Source: Nitrosomonadales bacterium
GTDB lineage: Bacteria; Pseudomonadota; Gammaproteobacteria; Burkholderiales; Gallionellaceae
Assembly (NCBI GenBank): GCA_016716325.1
Contig: JADJWO010000001.1
Location: forward strand, 930,001-994,000
Length of the DNA: 64,000 nucleotides
Direction of reading: 5' to 3'
In this document: positions 7,539-15,862 of the stretch, in pieces
Numbering within the stretch: the first letter of the stretch is position 1
How the letters are laid out: each line of letters starts with the position of its first letter
Position numbers and translations under genes: made by a program
The notes under the pieces: model-generated
The model's database searches: none
What the model saw: the letters and a program-made list of their open reading frames with translations, nothing else
Told to the model about the DNA's origin: nothing

Positions 7539-8312
7539 ATGAACGCTGAAAAAATCGCCAACCCGAAAGTGATCGTCAAGGATCTGAACTTTTATTACGG
7601 CAAATTCCTCGCGCTCAAGAACATCAATCTGGATATCGCCGAAAAGATGGTGACCGCTTTCATCGGCCCATCCGGGTGCGGAAAATCGACGCTGCTGCGC
7701 ACCTTCAACCGCATGTACCAGCTCTACCCGAAACAGAAGGCCACCGGCCAGATCCTGCTCGACGGCGACAACATCCTGGATGCCAAGCAAGACCTGAACA
7801 TGCTGCGCGCCAAGATCGGCATGGTATTCCAGAAACCGACCCCGTTCCCGATGTCGATCCACGACAACATCGCATTCGGCGTTAAGCTCTACGAAAATCT
7901 CAGCAAGAACGACATGGACGAACGCGTCGAATGGGCGCTGAAAAAAGCCGCCCTGTGGGGAGAAGTAAAGGATAAGCTGAAACAAAGCGGCACCGGACTT
8001 TCCGGCGGACAGCAACAACGGTTATGCATCGCGCGCGCCATTGCGGTCAAGCCGCAGGTGCTATTACTGGATGAACCAACCTCGGCGCTGGACCCGATCT
8101 CGACCGCGCATATCGAAAAACTGATAGACGAACTGAAAGAGGACTTCACCATCGTCATCGTTACCCACAACATGCAGCAGGCAGCACGCGTATCCGATTA
8201 CACCGCCTACATGTATCTGGGCGACCTGATCGAATTCGGCGATACCAGCACGGTATTCACCAACCCGAAACGCAGGGAAACGGAAGACTATATCACTGGA
8301 CGATTTGGCTGA
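7539..8312 (+). CDS. pstB: Phosphate ABC transporter ATPase PstB
   Basis: ATPase that powers the Pst importer, 257 residues, cytosolic face. Walker A GPSGCGKST (43-51), Q-loop VFQKPTPFPMS, signature LSGGQQQRLCIARA, Walker B VLLLDEPTSALDP and the H-loop THNMQQAARVSD are all intact. The proline-rich Q-loop segment is characteristic of PstB. ATG 7539 is chosen over the in-frame TTG at 7533 because AAGG lies seven bases before it. Last gene of the operon; phoU is not here but at 3184. A strong terminator follows. Confidence 0.98.
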   Translation: MNAEKIANPKVIVKDLNFYYGKFLALKNINLDIAEKMVTAFIGPSGCGKSTLLRTFNRMYQLYPKQKATGQILLDGDNILDAKQDLNMLRAKIGMVFQKPTPFPMSIHDNIAFGVKLYENLSKNDMDERVEWALKKAALWGEVKDKLKQSGTGLSGGQQQRLCIARAIAVKPQVLLLDEPTSALDPISTAHIEKLIDELKEDFTIVIVTHNMQQAARVSDYTAYMYLGDLIEFGDTSTVFTNPKRRETEDYITGRFG

Positions 8313-8336
8313 TCTGCCATGCATCTGCGCACAAAC

Positions 8337-8363
8337 AAAAAACCGGCCTGCAGCCGGTTTTTT
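8337..8363. terminator. Bidirectional intrinsic terminator after pstB
   Basis: Stem AAAAAACCGGC (8337-8347) with GCCGGTTTTTT (8353-8363), loop CTGCA, followed by more T residues. It serves pstB on the plus strand and the convergent glycine-zipper gene on the minus strand. Confidence 0.9.
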
Positions 8364-8386
8364 GTTTTTCTGGTCACCGCCCCCGT

Positions 8387-9097
8387 TTAACGATAGCGGT
8401 TGCCCGGCTCCTCGTCACGATAGCGGCGGCGATCGTCATGACGGTCGTTGCGCTGTTGCGGCTCCTCGCCCAGCACGCTGACAGCCACGCGCAACCTTGT
8501 GCCCGGTTCCACCCTGTAGGGCAGCGTGGTCGTGATGTCCTGGCCGTTGTAGCGATAAACCACCGTATAACCCTTCACCACTTCGCGCGCTTCATTCACT
8601 TGACGGCAGCGCTCCACCTGCTCGGTACGCGGTTGATCCGGATTGGCGACGCGATCGCCGATCACCGCCCCGGCGATACCACCCACCGCAGTCGCAGCCT
8701 TGTTGCCGGAACCGCCCCCGACCTGGCTGCCCAGCACCGCGCCGGCTACACCGCCGACCACCGCGCCAGTCGCGGAACGATTGCTGTCCGGATTGGCGAC
8801 GCGATCACCGATCACCGCGCCGGCCACGGCACCCGCACCGGTCGCGGCCGTATTGCCGCTACCGCCGCCCACCTGGCTGCCCAGCAACCCGCCCGCTATC
8901 CCGCCGATCAACGCACCGCCGAGGGAACGCTCCTTGGGCGCGACCTGCACGGTCTCGGTCCAGCATTCCCGGCGCGGCTCGCTGACCTGTTCATAGATCG
9001 GCTTGCTCGATATGACGCGTGCCGTATCGGTAAAGTCGGCTGCAGAAGCGGTTCCATACAAGGAAACCAGGCTCAACACCAATAAACTTTTCTTCAT
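8387..9097 (-). CDS. Glycine-zipper outer-envelope protein (2TM domain)
   Basis: A 236-residue exported protein with signal peptide MKKSLLVLSLVSLYGTASA. The centre has three glycine-zipper segments of the form GAVxGxxxGxxLGSQVGGGSGN and GAVIGDRVANPD, two of them near-identical, so the region grew by internal duplication. Such segments (SlyB/YmgG-like 'glycine zipper 2TM') insert in membranes and oligomerise. The C-terminus has a predicted beta-type region (VVYRYNGQDITTTLPYR) found after the zipper in related proteins, then a polar Arg/Asp-rich tail. No lipobox Cys. Function is not known; an outer-membrane or periplasmic structural role is likely. Convergent with pstB. Confidence 0.8.
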   Translation of the reverse strand: MKKSLLVLSLVSLYGTASAADFTDTARVISSKPIYEQVSEPRRECWTETVQVAPKERSLGGALIGGIAGGLLGSQVGGGSGNTAATGAGAVAGAVIGDRVANPDSNRSATGAVVGGVAGAVLGSQVGGGSGNKAATAVGGIAGAVIGDRVANPDQPRTEQVERCRQVNEAREVVKGYTVVYRYNGQDITTTLPYRVEPGTRLRVAVSVLGEEPQQRNDRHDDRRRYRDEEPGNRYR

Positions 9098-9237
9098 TTT
9101 TCCATTCGCTCCATAAAATGCCCGCGCATCGGGGACGCAACTTCGACTCCCGATACAGCACAGCGTTCAGCGATAAATGTTTCAAAATGTAGCCGGATTG
9201 CCCGCGCATTCTACTGCATGGCGCAAGATAAGGAGGC

Positions 9238-9885
9238 CTACCCCGACGGGTTATTTTTGCGATGCCGGATGAATTCGCTGATCGCCGGGATAAAGGAAAT
9301 GAAGATGATGACGAGGATCATCAGGGTAAGATTGTCCTTGATGACCGGGATGTTGCCGAACAGATACCCCGCCACGATCAGGCTGCCGATCCAGGTTATC
9401 CCGCCGACGATGCTGAACATCACGTACAACCGGTAGTTCATGGTACCGATACCGGCCACGAATGGCGCAAAGGTGCGGATGATCGGGAGGAAGCGCGCGA
9501 AGATCACCGTCTTGCCGCCGTGCTTCTCGTAGAACGAATGGGTCTTTTCCAGATGCTCACGCCGGATGAAGCGCGGACTGGCGCGTTCCAGCAAGCGCAA
9601 CCCGAGCAGACGGCCAATCCAGTAGTTGGTGTTGTCACCCATGAAGGCCGCCAGGATCAGCAGCGGTATCGCCACCTGCAACTCCAGCGCCCCCATGCCG
9701 CACAGGGTGCCGATCACGAACAGCAGCGAATCTCCCGGCAGAAAGGGGGTCACCACCAGTCCGGTCTCGCAGAAGATGATCAGGAACAGGATGCCGTACA
9801 CCCACACGCCGTATTCCTGCACCAGCGCCAGCAGGTGTGTATCGAGGTGCAGGACGATATCGATAAAGGAAGTGAGCAACTCCAT
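9238..9885 (-). CDS. DedA-family (VTT domain) membrane protein
   Basis: A 215-residue multi-pass inner-membrane protein of the DedA/SNARE-associated (VTT) family. The family hallmark ETGLVVTPFLPGDSLLF lies near the N-terminus and FARFLPIIRTFAPFVAGIGTM in the second half, with the membrane-embedded Glu and the paired Arg residues intact. DedA proteins are proposed lipid scramblases/flippases that recycle undecaprenyl phosphate or phosphatidylethanolamine and support proton-motive-force homeostasis and envelope drug resistance. The start codon sits 3 bp past the secF stop, so it is probably the last gene of the yajC-secD-secF transcript. Confidence 0.92.
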   Translation of the reverse strand: MELLTSFIDIVLHLDTHLLALVQEYGVWVYGILFLIIFCETGLVVTPFLPGDSLLFVIGTLCGMGALELQVAIPLLILAAFMGDNTNYWIGRLLGLRLLERASPRFIRREHLEKTHSFYEKHGGKTVIFARFLPIIRTFAPFVAGIGTMNYRLYVMFSIVGGITWIGSLIVAGYLFGNIPVIKDNLTLMILVIIFISFIPAISEFIRHRKNNPSG

Positions 9886-9888
9886 CGT

Positions 9889-10821
9889 TTAGGGCAACAC
9901 TTCCTCGGCTTCCGGCTTCTCCGGCTTGATGAAATCTTCGCGCGACACGCCGAGCAGCAGCAGCAGCGGGCTGGCGACCAACACCGAGGAGTAGATGCTG
10001 AACAGGATGCCGATGGTCAGCGCCATCGCAAAATAGTGCAGTGTCTCGCCGCCCAGGAACAGCATCGCCCCCACCATCATCTGCGTCGAACCGTGCGTGA
10101 TGATGGTGCGCGACATGGTGCGCGTGATGGCGTTATCGATGATCTCGGTCACCGGCGCCTTGCGCATGGAGCGGAAGTTCTCGCGGATCCGGTCGAACAC
10201 CACCACGGACTCGTTCACCGAGTATCCCAGCACCGCCAGTACCGCCGCCAGTACCGACAATGAGAATTCCCACTGGAAAAAGGAAAAGAAACCGAGAATG
10301 ATCACCACGTCATGCAGGTTGGCGATGATGGCGGACAGACCGAACTTCCATTCGAAGCGTATCCACAGGTAACCGACAATGCCCAGGCTGACCAGCAACA
10401 GCGCCATCGAACCGTTCTCCACCAGATCCTTGCCGACCTGCGGGCCGACGAACTCTACCCTGCGCATCTCGATAGTGGCATCGTGCCGGTTCAATCCCGC
10501 CATCACCTGTTCGGACAACTGCGCGCCTTTGATATCTTTCCGGACCGGCACCTGGATCAGCACATCCTGGCTGGAACCGAAATTCTGCACCAGCGCGTCC
10601 GGAAAACCGGCCTCTCCCAGTTGCTCGCGTATCCTGGCGACTTCCGCCGGCTGAGAGTAGTGCACCTCGATCACCGTGCCGCCGGTGAAGTCCACGCCGA
10701 AATTCAATCCCTTGGTCGCCAGGAAGAATACCGCGAGCAGGAACGTCAGCAGCGAGATGCTGGTGGTGATCTTCCCGTAGCTCATGAACGGGATATCGCG
10801 TTCGATCTTGAAGAATTCCAT
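9889..10821 (-). CDS. secF: Protein translocase subunit SecF
   Basis: Inner-membrane SecDF component that uses the proton-motive force to pull secreted proteins across, 310 residues, six transmembrane helices and one periplasmic P1-like domain (about 35-135). Family motif NFGVDFTGGTVIEV follows the first helix, and YSVNESVVVFDRIRE lies in the fourth. ATG 10821 (MEFFKIERDIPFM) is supported by GGGAG upstream; the longer frame to 10941 runs into secD. Located 11 bp downstream of secD, in the standard order yajC-secD-secF. Confidence 0.97.
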   Translation of the reverse strand: MEFFKIERDIPFMSYGKITTSISLLTFLLAVFFLATKGLNFGVDFTGGTVIEVHYSQPAEVARIREQLGEAGFPDALVQNFGSSQDVLIQVPVRKDIKGAQLSEQVMAGLNRHDATIEMRRVEFVGPQVGKDLVENGSMALLLVSLGIVGYLWIRFEWKFGLSAIIANLHDVVIILGFFSFFQWEFSLSVLAAVLAVLGYSVNESVVVFDRIRENFRSMRKAPVTEIIDNAITRTMSRTIITHGSTQMMVGAMLFLGGETLHYFAMALTIGILFSIYSSVLVASPLLLLLGVSREDFIKPEKPEAEEVLP

Positions 10822-10832
10822 ATCGCTCTCCC

Positions 10833-12644
10833 TTAACCGATGGCCACTTTGGCCAGTCTGGCCTTGCGCCCGTAAATCAGATTCACCAGCGCGCGTGAAA
10901 CCAGCACTGCGCTGAACATCGAAGTGAGGATGCCCAGGCACAGCACCACGGCGAACCCCTTGATCGGCCCGGAGCCGAACATGAACAACGCGACGCCCGC
11001 GATCAGCGTGGTGACGTTCGAGTCGATGATCGTGCCGAATGCACGGTCATAGCCGGCGTGGATCGCCGCTTGCGGCGTCACGCCATTGCGCAACTCCTCG
11101 CGGATCCGCTCGTTGATCAGCACGTTCGCGTCGATCGCCATGCCCAGCGTCAGCGCGATACCCGCCATGCCCGGCAGGGTCAGCGTGGCCTGCATCATGG
11201 ATAGCAGCGCCACCAGCAACAGCAGGTTCGCTCCCAGAGCCAGCACGGAGATCGTGCCGAACATCAGGTAGTAAACGATCATGAACAGCCCGACCATGAT
11301 GAAACCGATCTTGGTCGAATCGAAGCCGCGCTTGATATTGTCCGCACCCAGGCTGGGGCCGACGGTGCGTTCCTCGATGATCTCCATCGGCGCCGCCAGT
11401 GCGCCTGCGCGCAGCAGCAGCGCGGTGTCCTGAGCTTCAACGGTATCCATCTGGCCGCTGATCTGCACGCGCCCGCCACCGATCTCCTCGCGGATCACCG
11501 GCGCGGTGACGATCTCTCCGCGCCCTTTTTCGAACAGGATGATGGCCATGCGCTTGCCGACGTTCTCGCGCGTCGCCTCCTTGAACCTGCGTGCACCCAC
11601 GCCATCCAGATTGATATGTACCGCCGGCTCATTGGTGCGGTTGTCGAAACCGGGTTGCGCGTCATTGATGCGTTCGCCGGTCAGGATCACCTGTTTCTTC
11701 ACCAGCAGCGCACTGCCGGCACGATCCTTGAACATCTCGGTGCCGAACGGCGCCGCCGCCCCTTCGACATACGGGTGTTCTTCGTCCACCATGCGCACTT
11801 CCAGCGTGGCGGTGCGCCCCAGGATGTCCTTGGCGCGCGCGGTATCCTGCACGCCGGGCAGTTGCACCACTACGCGATCCGCGCCCTGCTGCTGGATCAC
11901 CGGCTCGGCAACCCCCAGTTCGTTCACGCGGTTGCGCAACGTCAACAGGTTCTGCTGTACCGCCGAATCCTGGATGCGGCGCTCCGCTTCAGGCTTGAGC
12001 GTCGCGCGCAACAGGAACTGGCCGCCCTCGTCCTTCCCGGCCAGCACATAATCCGAAAAACGCTGCTTGAGCTCGTCTTCCCCCTTGCCGCGCGCATCGG
12101 CATCGCGGAACTTGACCACCAGCGCATTGCCGTCGCGGCTCACCCCGGAGTAGGCGATGTTCTGCTCGCGCAATGTGCTGCGAATATCCCCGATGGCAGC
12201 CTCCAGTGCCTTGTCCAGAGCCGCCTTCATGTTTACCTGCAACAGGAAATGCACCCCGCCTCGCAAGTCCAGGCCGAGATACATCGGCAACGCATTGAGG
12301 CCGGTCAGCCATTGCGGCGAACGCGACAACAGGTTGAGCGCAACCATGTAATCATCGCCCAACTGTCCGACCAGCACATCCTTGGCCTTCATCTGGCTGT
12401 CGGTATCGGCAAAACGCGCCTTGACGCTGTTGCCATCCAGAGTGACCACCTGGGGATCGAGGCCGGCCGCCTTCAGCGCATCGTTCACCCGCGCAAGCAA
12501 TGCCTCATCCGCCTTCAGGCTGGTGCGCAACGGCGAAACCTGCACGGCAGGCGACTCACCGTAAAAATTAGGCAAGGTATAGATCAACCCGGCCAGCAAC
12601 GTGGCCAGTATCAGCAGATATTTCCACAACGGATATTGGTTCAT
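10833..12644 (-). CDS. secD: Protein translocase subunit SecD
   Basis: Partner of SecF in the SecDF chaperone complex, 603 residues. Transmembrane helix 1 lies near residues 6-22, followed by a large periplasmic domain including the P1 head, then five more helices. Seen motifs: LGLDLRGGVHFLLQV after the first helix region, and the transmembrane GMAIDANVLINERIREELR, which carries the Asp and Arg used for proton transport. ATG 12644 (MNQYPLWKYLLI) has GAGG seven bases upstream and is preferred over the extended start at 12695. Sits between yajC and secF. Confidence 0.97.
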   Translation of the reverse strand: MNQYPLWKYLLILATLLAGLIYTLPNFYGESPAVQVSPLRTSLKADEALLARVNDALKAAGLDPQVVTLDGNSVKARFADTDSQMKAKDVLVGQLGDDYMVALNLLSRSPQWLTGLNALPMYLGLDLRGGVHFLLQVNMKAALDKALEAAIGDIRSTLREQNIAYSGVSRDGNALVVKFRDADARGKGEDELKQRFSDYVLAGKDEGGQFLLRATLKPEAERRIQDSAVQQNLLTLRNRVNELGVAEPVIQQQGADRVVVQLPGVQDTARAKDILGRTATLEVRMVDEEHPYVEGAAAPFGTEMFKDRAGSALLVKKQVILTGERINDAQPGFDNRTNEPAVHINLDGVGARRFKEATRENVGKRMAIILFEKGRGEIVTAPVIREEIGGGRVQISGQMDTVEAQDTALLLRAGALAAPMEIIEERTVGPSLGADNIKRGFDSTKIGFIMVGLFMIVYYLMFGTISVLALGANLLLLVALLSMMQATLTLPGMAGIALTLGMAIDANVLINERIREELRNGVTPQAAIHAGYDRAFGTIIDSNVTTLIAGVALFMFGSGPIKGFAVVLCLGILTSMFSAVLVSRALVNLIYGRKARLAKVAIG

Positions 12645-12729
12645 CGAAACCTCTTGAATTCCTGCGAGCAACACAAACCGGTCAAGGCCGCCCAACCACG
12701 CGGCACGCGACCTGAACGATGCTCAAACC

Positions 12730-13056
12730 TTATTTGATGGCCTTGATGGTTCCCTTGGGCAGCACCTGCTGGATCGCGGTTTTCTGCACCATCACCTCGG
12801 TATTCTCCGCGATCTCCATGCTTACATACTGCTCGAAGATCTTGCTGACGTGCCCGACCTGGCCGCCCACCGTAACGATCTCATCGCCCTTTTGCAGCGC
12901 CTCGATCATCGCTTTGTGTTCCTTGGCGCGTATCTGCTGCGGACGCAGGATCAGGAAATAGAACACCGCGATCAGCGCGATCAGCGGCAGATAATCCATG
13001 AAACCACCGCCAGCCGGTGCGCCCGCTTCAGCGTAAGCATTACTGATAAAAAACAT
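12730..13056 (-). CDS. yajC: Preprotein translocase accessory subunit YajC
   Basis: Small single-span membrane protein (108 residues) that joins SecDF in the holotranslocon. The N-terminal transmembrane helix (about 20-37, PLIALIAVFYFLILRPQQ) ends in the family signature FLILRPQQ, followed by KEHKAMIEALQKGDEIVTVGG, the conserved cytosolic SH3-like fold. GGAGG lies upstream of the ATG at 13056. First of yajC-secD-secF; tgt and queA lie upstream on the same strand, the usual proteobacterial queA-tgt-yajC-secDF order. Confidence 0.97.
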   Translation of the reverse strand: MFFISNAYAEAGAPAGGGFMDYLPLIALIAVFYFLILRPQQIRAKEHKAMIEALQKGDEIVTVGGQVGHVSKIFEQYVSMEIAENTEVMVQKTAIQQVLPKGTIKAIK

Positions 13057-13115
13057 GATTCAAGCCTCCGGAAACAATTCAAAAGGCGCGCATTTTAGCA
13101 CGAAGCAGCCAGACA

Positions 13116-14219
13116 TCACCGCTCTCCGGCACGCATCCGCTCAAACCTTGCCACGAAGGCATCGAATTCATCCGCCTCGATCGCGGTGCGGATGTCGCGC
13201 ATCAGATCCTGGTAGTAATGCAGATTGTGGATGGTATTCAGGCGCGCGCCGAGGATCTCGCCGAGGCGGTGCAGGTGGTGCAGGTAGGCGCGGCTGAAGT
13301 TGCGGCAGGTGTAGCAGCCGCACTCCTCGTCCAGCGGGCGCGTGTCCATGCGGTATTGCGCGTTCTTGATGCGCACATCGCCATGCCGCGTGAACAGGTG
13401 TCCGTTGCGCGCGTTGCGCGTCGGCATCACGCAGTCGAACATGTCGATGCCTTGCGTCACTGCCGCGACGATATCTTCCGGCGTACCCACGCCCATCAGG
13501 TAGCGCGGCTTGTCAGCAGGCAACTGCGGCGCGGTATGGCGCAGGATGCGCAGCATGTCGTCCTTGGGCTCGCCCACGGACAGGCCACCGATGGCAAACC
13601 CGTCGAAGCCGATACCCTTCAATCCGGCCAGCGACTCGTCGCGCAGGTGTTCGTGCATGCCGCCCTGCACGATGCCGAAAAGCGCGTTCGGATTACCCTC
13701 GTGTGCGCGCTTGGAACGCTCTGCCCAGCCCAGCGACAGGCGCATCGACACTCCAGCCACCTGCTCGTCCGCCGGATACGGCGTGCATTCGTCGAAGATC
13801 ATCACGATGTCGGAATTCAGCACGCGCTGGATGCGCATCGACTCTTCCGGCGACAGGAAACATTTGTCGCCGTTCACCGGGGAACGGAACTCCACCCCGC
13901 CGCCGGTGATCTTGCGCAGCTCGCCCAGGCTGAATACCTGGAAGCCGCCGGAGTCGGTCAGGATGGGGCCGCCCCAACCCATGAAGCGATGCAAACCACC
14001 ATGCGCGGCGATGACTTCCAGTCCCGGACGCAGCCACAGGTGGAAAGTGTTGCCCAGCACGATGTGTGCGTCGATGTCCTTCAGCTCGGCGGGTGACATC
14101 GCCTTCACCGTGCCGTAGGTGCCGACCGGCATGAAGGCCGGCGTCTCCACCTTGCCGTGCGCCAGTTCCAGCGTGCCGCGCCGCGCCATGCCGGAAGTAT
14201 TCAACAGATTAAATTCCAT
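13116..14219 (-). CDS. tgt: tRNA-guanine transglycosylase (queuine tRNA-ribosyltransferase)
   Basis: Exchanges guanine 34 for preQ1 in GUN-anticodon tRNAs, the first tRNA step of queuosine synthesis. Length 367 matches bacterial Tgt. DSGGFQVFS carries the general-base Asp, DCVMPTRNARNG the catalytic nucleophile Asp, and CGCYTCRNFSRAYLHHL the C-x-C-x2-C plus His zinc site. Same-strand and just downstream of queA, which acts next in the same pathway. The 110-bp gap between them contains a dispersed CACGAAA repeat. High confidence. Confidence 0.98.
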   Translation of the reverse strand: MEFNLLNTSGMARRGTLELAHGKVETPAFMPVGTYGTVKAMSPAELKDIDAHIVLGNTFHLWLRPGLEVIAAHGGLHRFMGWGGPILTDSGGFQVFSLGELRKITGGGVEFRSPVNGDKCFLSPEESMRIQRVLNSDIVMIFDECTPYPADEQVAGVSMRLSLGWAERSKRAHEGNPNALFGIVQGGMHEHLRDESLAGLKGIGFDGFAIGGLSVGEPKDDMLRILRHTAPQLPADKPRYLMGVGTPEDIVAAVTQGIDMFDCVMPTRNARNGHLFTRHGDVRIKNAQYRMDTRPLDEECGCYTCRNFSRAYLHHLHRLGEILGARLNTIHNLHYYQDLMRDIRTAIEADEFDAFVARFERMRAGER

Positions 14220-14248
14220 ACTTCATACCCCAATGCAAAAACCGTCTG

Positions 14249-14310
14249 TCCACGAAAGGCACGAAAATCACGAACCGATCAAAACCATGCCAACATTTTC
14301 GTGTCTTTTT
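14249..14310. repeat. Dispersed CACGAAA-rich inverted repeat, copy 1
   Basis: TCCACGAAAGGCACGAAAA at 14249-14267 recurs exactly at 60219-60237 after valS. Here CACGAAAAT pairs with the later ATTTTCGTG (14294-14302), giving a loose hairpin that ends in a T-run. Such CACGAAA palindromes look like a small interspersed non-coding element. Confidence 0.7.
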
Positions 14311-14329
14311 TAGTGGATGAATCGCCTTT

Positions 14330-15352
14330 TCATTCCGAGCGTTCAATAAACATTGCGTCGCCGTAACTGAAAAAGCGGTATTCCCTGTCCACCGCATGAC
14401 GGTAGGCAGCCAGCATCTTTTCCATGCCACCGAACGCGCACACCAGCATCAGCAGCGTCGAGCGCGGCAGGTGGAAGTTGGTCAGCAGCATGTCCACCGC
14501 CTTGAACCGGTAGCCCGGCGTAATGAAGATGCGCGTCTCGCCCGACCCGGCCTTCAGCTCCCCGCCTGCCGCCGCGCTTTCCAGCGCACGCAGGCTGGTC
14601 GTGCCGACCGATATCACCCGCCCACCGTCTGCCCCGGCCCGCCGGATCGCTTCCACCGTATCTTGCGAAATCGTATAGCGTTCGCTATGCATCACATGGT
14701 CGCCGATATTTTCCACCCGCACCGGCTGGAAGGTTCCCGCCCCGACATGCAGCGTGACATAAGCGATAGTTACGCCCTGGGCACGCAGCCTCTCCAGCAT
14801 CGCCCCGTCAAAATGCAACCCTGCCGTCGGTGCAGCGACCGCGCCCTGCTCGCGCGCAAACACAGTCTGGTAACGTTCTTCATCCCCGGCGTCGGCCGCA
14901 TGGGTAATGTAAGGCGGCAACGGCAGCTTGCCGTAGCACTCCAGCACTTCGTCCACGGATTCATCGCACTCGAAACGCAGATGGAAGAACTCGCCCTCCC
15001 GTCCCAGCACGGAGACATCTACCGCATCGGCAAGCACGAACCGGCTGCCCGCTCTGGGCGTTTTGCTGGCTCGCACCTGCGCCAGCACCTCATGCGCATC
15101 CAGCGCCCGCTCGACCATCACCTCGACCTGGCCGCCGGTCTCCTTCCTGCCGAACAGGCGCGCCTTCAGCACGCGCGTATCGTTCAGCACCAATACATCC
15201 CCTGCGCGCAGGAACTGCGGCAGATCGGCGAACATGCGATCCTCCACGCCTGCCTTTCCGACATGCAACAAGCGGCTATCGCCGCGCCGCGCCGGCGGGT
15301 GCTGCGCGATCAGGCGCTCAGGCAGGTCAAAATCGAATTCTTCGGTACGCAT
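14330..15352 (-). CDS. queA: S-adenosylmethionine:tRNA ribosyltransferase-isomerase
   Basis: Transfers and isomerises the ribosyl moiety of S-adenosylmethionine onto preQ1-tRNA, giving epoxyqueuosine. Length 340 is standard. Family segments seen: FDFDLPERLIAQHPPARR at the N-terminus, VLVLNDTRVLKARLFG, GLHFDGAMLERL, YVTLHVGAGTFQPVRVENI and TNFHLPRSTLLMLVCAFGG. ATG 15352 (MRTEEFDFDL) is the family start; the in-frame extension to 15463 runs into tRNA promoter DNA. Upstream lies the duplicated tRNA-Leu region. Confidence 0.98.
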   Translation of the reverse strand: MRTEEFDFDLPERLIAQHPPARRGDSRLLHVGKAGVEDRMFADLPQFLRAGDVLVLNDTRVLKARLFGRKETGGQVEVMVERALDAHEVLAQVRASKTPRAGSRFVLADAVDVSVLGREGEFFHLRFECDESVDEVLECYGKLPLPPYITHAADAGDEERYQTVFAREQGAVAAPTAGLHFDGAMLERLRAQGVTIAYVTLHVGAGTFQPVRVENIGDHVMHSERYTISQDTVEAIRRAGADGGRVISVGTTSLRALESAAAGGELKAGSGETRIFITPGYRFKAVDMLLTNFHLPRSTLLMLVCAFGGMEKMLAAYRHAVDREYRFFSYGDAMFIERSE

Positions 15353-15436
15353 CTGGCAACAGCCTGGATTCTGCAAAGGCGGGATTGTAGTTGATGTCGC
15401 ATTCCCTTTCAGGGATAATGCGCGGCTCCAAAAAGC

Positions 15437-15499
15437 CGGAACAGTAATAATGTTTTCACCCATGCCGGGGTGATGGAACTGGTAGACGTGCCGGACTCA
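15437..15499 (+). repeat. Direct repeat (copy 1): tRNA-Leu promoter plus 5' half
   Basis: This 63-bp segment is identical to 15800-15862. It carries about 27 bp of upstream DNA and the first 36 nt of the tRNA-Leu gene. The identity breaks inside the anticodon loop. The bases AAAATCCGG that would complete the anticodon arm reappear at 15795-15803 on the far side of the 71-bp array. Confidence 0.95.
15464..15499 (+). pseudogene. Truncated tRNA-Leu (5' half, split in the anticodon loop)
   Basis: Identical to the first 36 nt of the intact tRNA-Leu(CAA) at 15828, up to GACTCA in the anticodon loop, then replaced by CCATGGCTCG and the 71-bp repeats. It cannot fold as a tRNA. Because the upstream DNA is duplicated too, it may still be transcribed and run into the repeat array. 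Confidence 0.9.
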
Positions 15500-15522
15500 C
15501 CATGGCTCGTTTACGGGACATG

Positions 15523-15795
15523 GCGGCGCAGGCTAATGTGAGCATAGCGAACGTTAAACCGCGCAAGCGGTGGCCGGAGCCACAACGAAAGTTGCGGCGC
15601 AGGCTAATGTGAGCATAGCGAACGTTAAACCGCGCAAGCGGTGGCCGGAGCCACAACGAAAGTTGCGGCGCAGGCTAATGTGAGCATAGCGAACGTTAAA
15701 CCGCGCAAGCGGTGGCCGGAGCCACAACGAAAGTTGCGGCGCAGGCTAATGTGAGCATAGCGAACGTTAAACCGCGCAAGCGGTGGCCGGAGCCA
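15523..15795. repeat. 71-bp tandem repeat array, 3.8 near-identical copies, hairpin-rich
   Basis: Copies start at 15523, 15594, 15665 and 15736; the last lacks its final 11 bp. Each full unit can form up to four short stems: GCTAATG/CATAGC with loop TGAG, ACCGC/GCGGT with loop GCAA, GTGGC/GCCAC with loop CGGA (competing for one base with the previous stem), and CAAC/GTTG with loop GAAA. Two loops are GNRA type. No protein-coding signal. The array sits between the two tRNA-Leu copies. Its reverse strand shares a 17-nt core with the radC repeat near 33 kb. Confidence 0.95.
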
Positions 15796-15799
15796 AAAT

Positions 15800-15862
15800 C
15801 CGGAACAGTAATAATGTTTTCACCCATGCCGGGGTGATGGAACTGGTAGACGTGCCGGACTC
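15800..15862 (+). repeat. Direct repeat (copy 2): promoter and 5' half of the intact tRNA-Leu
   Basis: Second copy of the 63-bp segment described at 15437. This copy continues into a complete tRNA-Leu, so it is the functional one. Confidence 0.95.

Noticed and set aside
15456..15656. Minus-strand 66-codon open frame through the 71-bp repeats
   Set aside because: It simply reads the tandem repeat in one frame; the unit is not a multiple of three, so the frame shifts at each copy.
15523..15795. 71-bp repeats as a CRISPR array
   Set aside because: There are no unique spacers between copies, the unit is too long, and no cas genes are present.
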